The translations under genes were made by a program, and so were the position numbers. A DNA stretch of 64,000 bases, from contig JAKLJL010000006.1 of assembly GCA_023151185.1 (NCBI GenBank), positions 62,001 through 126,000 on the forward strand, in the 5' to 3' direction. The stretch comes from Bacteroidota bacterium. Its GTDB lineage: Bacteria; Bacteroidota; JABWAT01. The notes beneath the pieces are model-generated. The model made no database searches. It saw only the letters and a program-made list of their open reading frames with translations, and had not been told where the DNA came from. Below are positions 61,761 through 64,000 of the stretch, in pieces; position 1 is the first letter of the stretch, and every line of letters starts with the position of its first letter.

Positions 61761-62852
61761 ATGAAAGCGGATACAGACAACATGGATCATTTTCCCCCGG
61801 ATTACTCCGATTCTCCTTTGTTTATGGTCATTCATGACCCGGTACTGCACCAGTTTCTGGCGATGCTGAATGAAAAGAAACGGGAAATGGAAGCCAGTCC
61901 CGGTAAAAAGCATGTCCTGCAGTTTACCCGGGGATATCTGGATTCCGTCAGGACCGCCTTTAAAAACCAGATTCTCACCGGCGAAAATCATCTTCACCAA
62001 CTGGCCAACCTGTTGTCTTCCTGTTTTTTCAGGAATCAGTTTGAACTGCACAGCAACGTTATCGGGGTTCTGCCCGACCGGTCACGGCCGTTTCACATCC
62101 GGGAGCGGATTACCCGTGACATGCTGCTGTCCCAGACGGACCTGGATCTGGGGAATCACATGCTTGGGAACTTCCGGTATCACCACGATGCCCAATGGAA
62201 ATCTCTGGTCCTCTCGGCCAATTTTGTGGAGTACATTCCCATGGACCGGGCTACTCATGGCATTAACCGCATTACTTCACGGGTGAAGGCTGAGGAGGAA
62301 ATCTGGAATAAGGTAACGGATGAACTGTTTCAGATTGATAAAGTCCTCAGGCGGGATAAGCAGCTCAGGCAGTACAGCAAGTACATCAAGGATGTGTTTG
62401 GTGTGAAAATTGTCTGTGAGACCAAGGAAGACTGCCAGGCTGTTCACCAGGTTCTTGAGCAGGACCGTCTGATTCAGCTATCCTGGCTGGCACGGTCCCG
62501 GAATTTTGGTGAAAAAGTCACCCCGGTGGAATTTGTTGAAACCAAGGATTACCTGTTCTGCCCGCCGGAGCGGAAGAAAAAGACCGGCTGGGAAGCCCTG
62601 AAAAGTGTTGTCAGATGGCAGGGACATACTTTTGAAATCCAGTTTCAGCCGTTGGTGAATTATTATCTGGAACTGGATCACATGTCTGAGCCATCGCACC
62701 AGTCCTTCAAACTGAACCGGGATCAGGTTCGCCAGGAACTCAGCAGGTCCATCCCCTATTACGGATTTTACCGCAGCCTGCTGAAAATGATTTTCCTGAA
62801 CCGGGAAATGTCCTTCGAAGTCGACTCCGTCCGGGTTGAAATCACAGAATAA
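61761..62852 (+). CDS. Divergent RelA/SpoT-fold nucleotidyltransferase candidate
   Basis: 363-residue soluble protein. The C-terminal half (about 155-320) follows the RelA/SpoT synthetase plan: RITSRVKAEEEIWNKV near 167-182 for the RxK/SI..K segment, KDVFGVKIV with Asp211 for the DxxGxR metal site, KDYLFCPP...KTGWEALK for the KDYI...NGYRSLH loop, and FEIQFQ with Glu292 for the ExQ site. The Tyr and His of the substrate loop are not conserved. N-terminal half (1-150) has no recognised domain. It may make another nucleotide product or be a pseudo-enzyme. Assignment is by eye only. Confidence 0.45.
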   Translation: MKADTDNMDHFPPDYSDSPLFMVIHDPVLHQFLAMLNEKKREMEASPGKKHVLQFTRGYLDSVRTAFKNQILTGENHLHQLANLLSSCFFRNQFELHSNVIGVLPDRSRPFHIRERITRDMLLSQTDLDLGNHMLGNFRYHHDAQWKSLVLSANFVEYIPMDRATHGINRITSRVKAEEEIWNKVTDELFQIDKVLRRDKQLRQYSKYIKDVFGVKIVCETKEDCQAVHQVLEQDRLIQLSWLARSRNFGEKVTPVEFVETKDYLFCPPERKKKTGWEALKSVVRWQGHTFEIQFQPLVNYYLELDHMSEPSHQSFKLNRDQVRQELSRSIPYYGFYRSLLKMIFLNREMSFEVDSVRVEITE

Positions 62853-63004
62853 CAACCCTCACCGGTTTTGGGTCAGTTATTTGCCGGTCATCGAGCGACG
62901 AACAAAGTGAATCGCATCGGGCCCGAAATCTAATGACCTTTAACGAAGCCCCCGGACTCTGGTCCAACCGGAAGGTGCTTTACCGCAGGCCAAACCACTC
63001 CCCT

Positions 63005-63032
63005 AAAAATAAAAAAGGGGCCTCACGGCCCC
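63005..63032 (-). terminator. Rho-independent terminator of the LPP20-like gene
   Basis: GGGGCC / GGCCCC stem with a four-base loop, followed on the minus strand by TTTTTTATTTTT, 28 bases past the stop. Confidence 0.85.
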
Positions 63033-63059
63033 ACTGATTCACACCCTGACCGGCAGAGT

Positions 63060-64000
63060 TTATTTCCACCGGGCAGTAATCTGGCGGGCTAAGGAAACTC
63101 CCGCCTGGCGGTAAGATTCCTCCTCGGATAGACCTGCAGATTTCACCGTTCCTGAAAGCTTCTCCAGCGGGGTCTTATTCCCGTCCAGAATATAATACTC
63201 ATAACTCAGCCGGGTGAAATAGTCCGGCCGGATGAAGTCCTCACCCTGCGTCCGTACCTGAACCATCAGGTAAAATTGCGGATTACCATTTTCGCCGAAA
63301 CGCAGTTCAGTGGCAGTTTTCTTCAGTTCATCCCGGAAGGCACCGGTGGTCATGTTCTGTTTCTTCACCTTCGTGGAATCCTTAAACTGAATCTCAACCA
63401 TGAAAGCCACATTCTGCCGGAAGGCATTTAATTCCTTTTCCAGATCCGCCAGATCCGAAAGCCCTGTAGACTGATTCAGAACCGAGAGATACTGATCCAG
63501 TTGCCGGATACGGGCTGCTTTTTTATCTGCACCGGCCGAAAACTTCAGCATGGCAATGGGCAGGCTACGGGCCTGTTCAAACTGGCTTTTATAGGCATCC
63601 AGTTCACGGGTGATGATTTCGGTCAGGTAAAGTCCAAATGCCGGTTTGTCCAGAATTGCCCGGGCATACCAGGTTCCGTCCTGCTGATACGTTTCTGCGA
63701 CGGTCACATAGCTGAGCTGGTTAGCCGAGGTAATGAAGATATCTTCCGAAATCCGGTCGGTTCGTTCTGAAGAAGTTCCAGCTCCGGAATTGGTTTCCTT
63801 ATACGCCGTACTCTGGCTCGACCGGGTTTTGATGTTGGTCTGGAAGAAATATCCCAGTTCCCTGACGGCCCGTTCCTTGGCTTTATCGATCGTGGCCCCT
63901 GTCCCGACAGCAGCGGCAAAGGCCATATCATCCAGGCCGGCCTGCGGTTTATTCAGCCAGTCGGGCGGACCGGCAACTTCTTTGGAAGAACTGCATCCTG
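63060..64000 (-). CDS. LPP20-like lipoprotein, 5' end missing
   Basis: At least 313 residues; the gene runs off the right edge. The last visible upstream codons encode G-C-S-S-S-K-E, a lipobox followed by a Ser-rich linker, so only the signal peptide is missing. PPDWLNKP soon after, AAAVGTGATIDKAKERAVRELGYFFQ, and a C-terminal LARQITARWK fit the LPP20 family of bacterial envelope lipoproteins. Segments IFITSANQLSYVTVAETYQQDGTWYARAIL (in parts) repeat the LPP20 pattern of activity-less beta strands. Reading from the ATG at 63926 would be a false internal start. Confidence 0.82.
   Translation of the reverse strand, partial: GCSSSKEVAGPPDWLNKPQAGLDDMAFAAAVGTGATIDKAKERAVRELGYFFQTNIKTRSSQSTAYKETNSGAGTSSERTDRISEDIFITSANQLSYVTVAETYQQDGTWYARAILDKPAFGLYLTEIITRELDAYKSQFEQARSLPIAMLKFSAGADKKAARIRQLDQYLSVLNQSTGLSDLADLEKELNAFRQNVAFMVEIQFKDSTKVKKQNMTTGAFRDELKKTATELRFGENGNPQFYLMVQVRTQGEDFIRPDYFTRLSYEYYILDGNKTPLEKLSGTVKSAGLSEEESYRQAGVSLARQITARWK

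Noticed and set aside
1-64000. CRISPR arrays, tRNA or rRNA genes, transposases, rhodopsin or flagellar genes
   Set aside because: Looked for on both strands; none found. The only regular direct repeat array is the 91-bp triplication, whose units are too long and too few for CRISPR.

Overview
The window reads as chromosomal DNA of a free-living, Gram-negative member of the Bacteroidota/FCB superphylum. Four things point there: a type IX secretion (T9SS) sorting domain on a secreted protease, Bacteroidota-type promoter elements (TAnnTTTG) in front of many genes, a TonB-dependent receptor beside a small Cys-rich membrane protein of a Bacteroidota family, and a monocyclic carotenoid pathway of the Salinibacter/Cytophaga/flavobacterial kind. 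I cannot fix the phylum from the sequence alone. No rRNA, tRNA, CRISPR array or recognisable transposase was seen.

Layout. 1-8.5 kb (minus strand): a truncated peptidase E gene, a CrtW-type carotenoid ketolase, a lipoprotein, and a tightly overlapping carotenoid operon (crtB, conserved hypothetical, crtYcd-type cyclase, crtD-like desaturase, acyltransferase, glycosyltransferase, cruF-like hydratase, MOSC protein). Together these predict a 4-keto, 1'-glycosylated, fatty-acylated monocyclic carotenoid resembling salinixanthin. 8.6-18.2 kb (plus): a complete arginine pathway from glutamate, argC-J-B-D-F-R-G-H. A possible Arg-rich leader ORF with an ArgR-box-like site precedes argC. A four-helix-bundle (S23-type) gene bounded by short repeats and a 91-bp triplicated repeat interrupts the cluster between argJ and argB. 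18.4-21.6 kb: a 26-residue membrane peptide, comM/yifB, a SnoaL-like protein and an AraC regulator.

21.7-38.6 kb: a large chemosensory and signalling block on the plus strand (cheB, MCP, cheY, cheA, cheW, a HEAT-like protein, cheR, response regulator, two hybrid PAS histidine kinases and a degenerate kinase), ending against a convergent NtrC-type regulator. No flagellar or pilus genes are present. 38.8-43.1 kb: housekeeping and miscellaneous genes (MBL hydrolase, PA14-SGNH esterase, small membrane protein, rsgA, cupin, DUF6157-like). 43.1-48.9 kb: an accessory segment holding an M43-like secreted protease with a T9SS tail and a propeller-like lipoprotein. It lies between a broken 5' copy of aat and the intact aat gene. 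49-52.7 kb: a large TPR/transglutaminase protein.

52.7-64 kb: two paralogous calcium-loop proteins, a probable copper-type TonB receptor, a rubrerythrin with a separate rubredoxin, an outer-membrane barrel candidate, a sensor kinase/sigma-54 activator pair, a divergent RelA/SpoT-fold candidate, and a truncated LPP20-like lipoprotein. Several genes start within 3-6 bases of a TAnnTTTG element, which implies leaderless or nearly leaderless transcripts.
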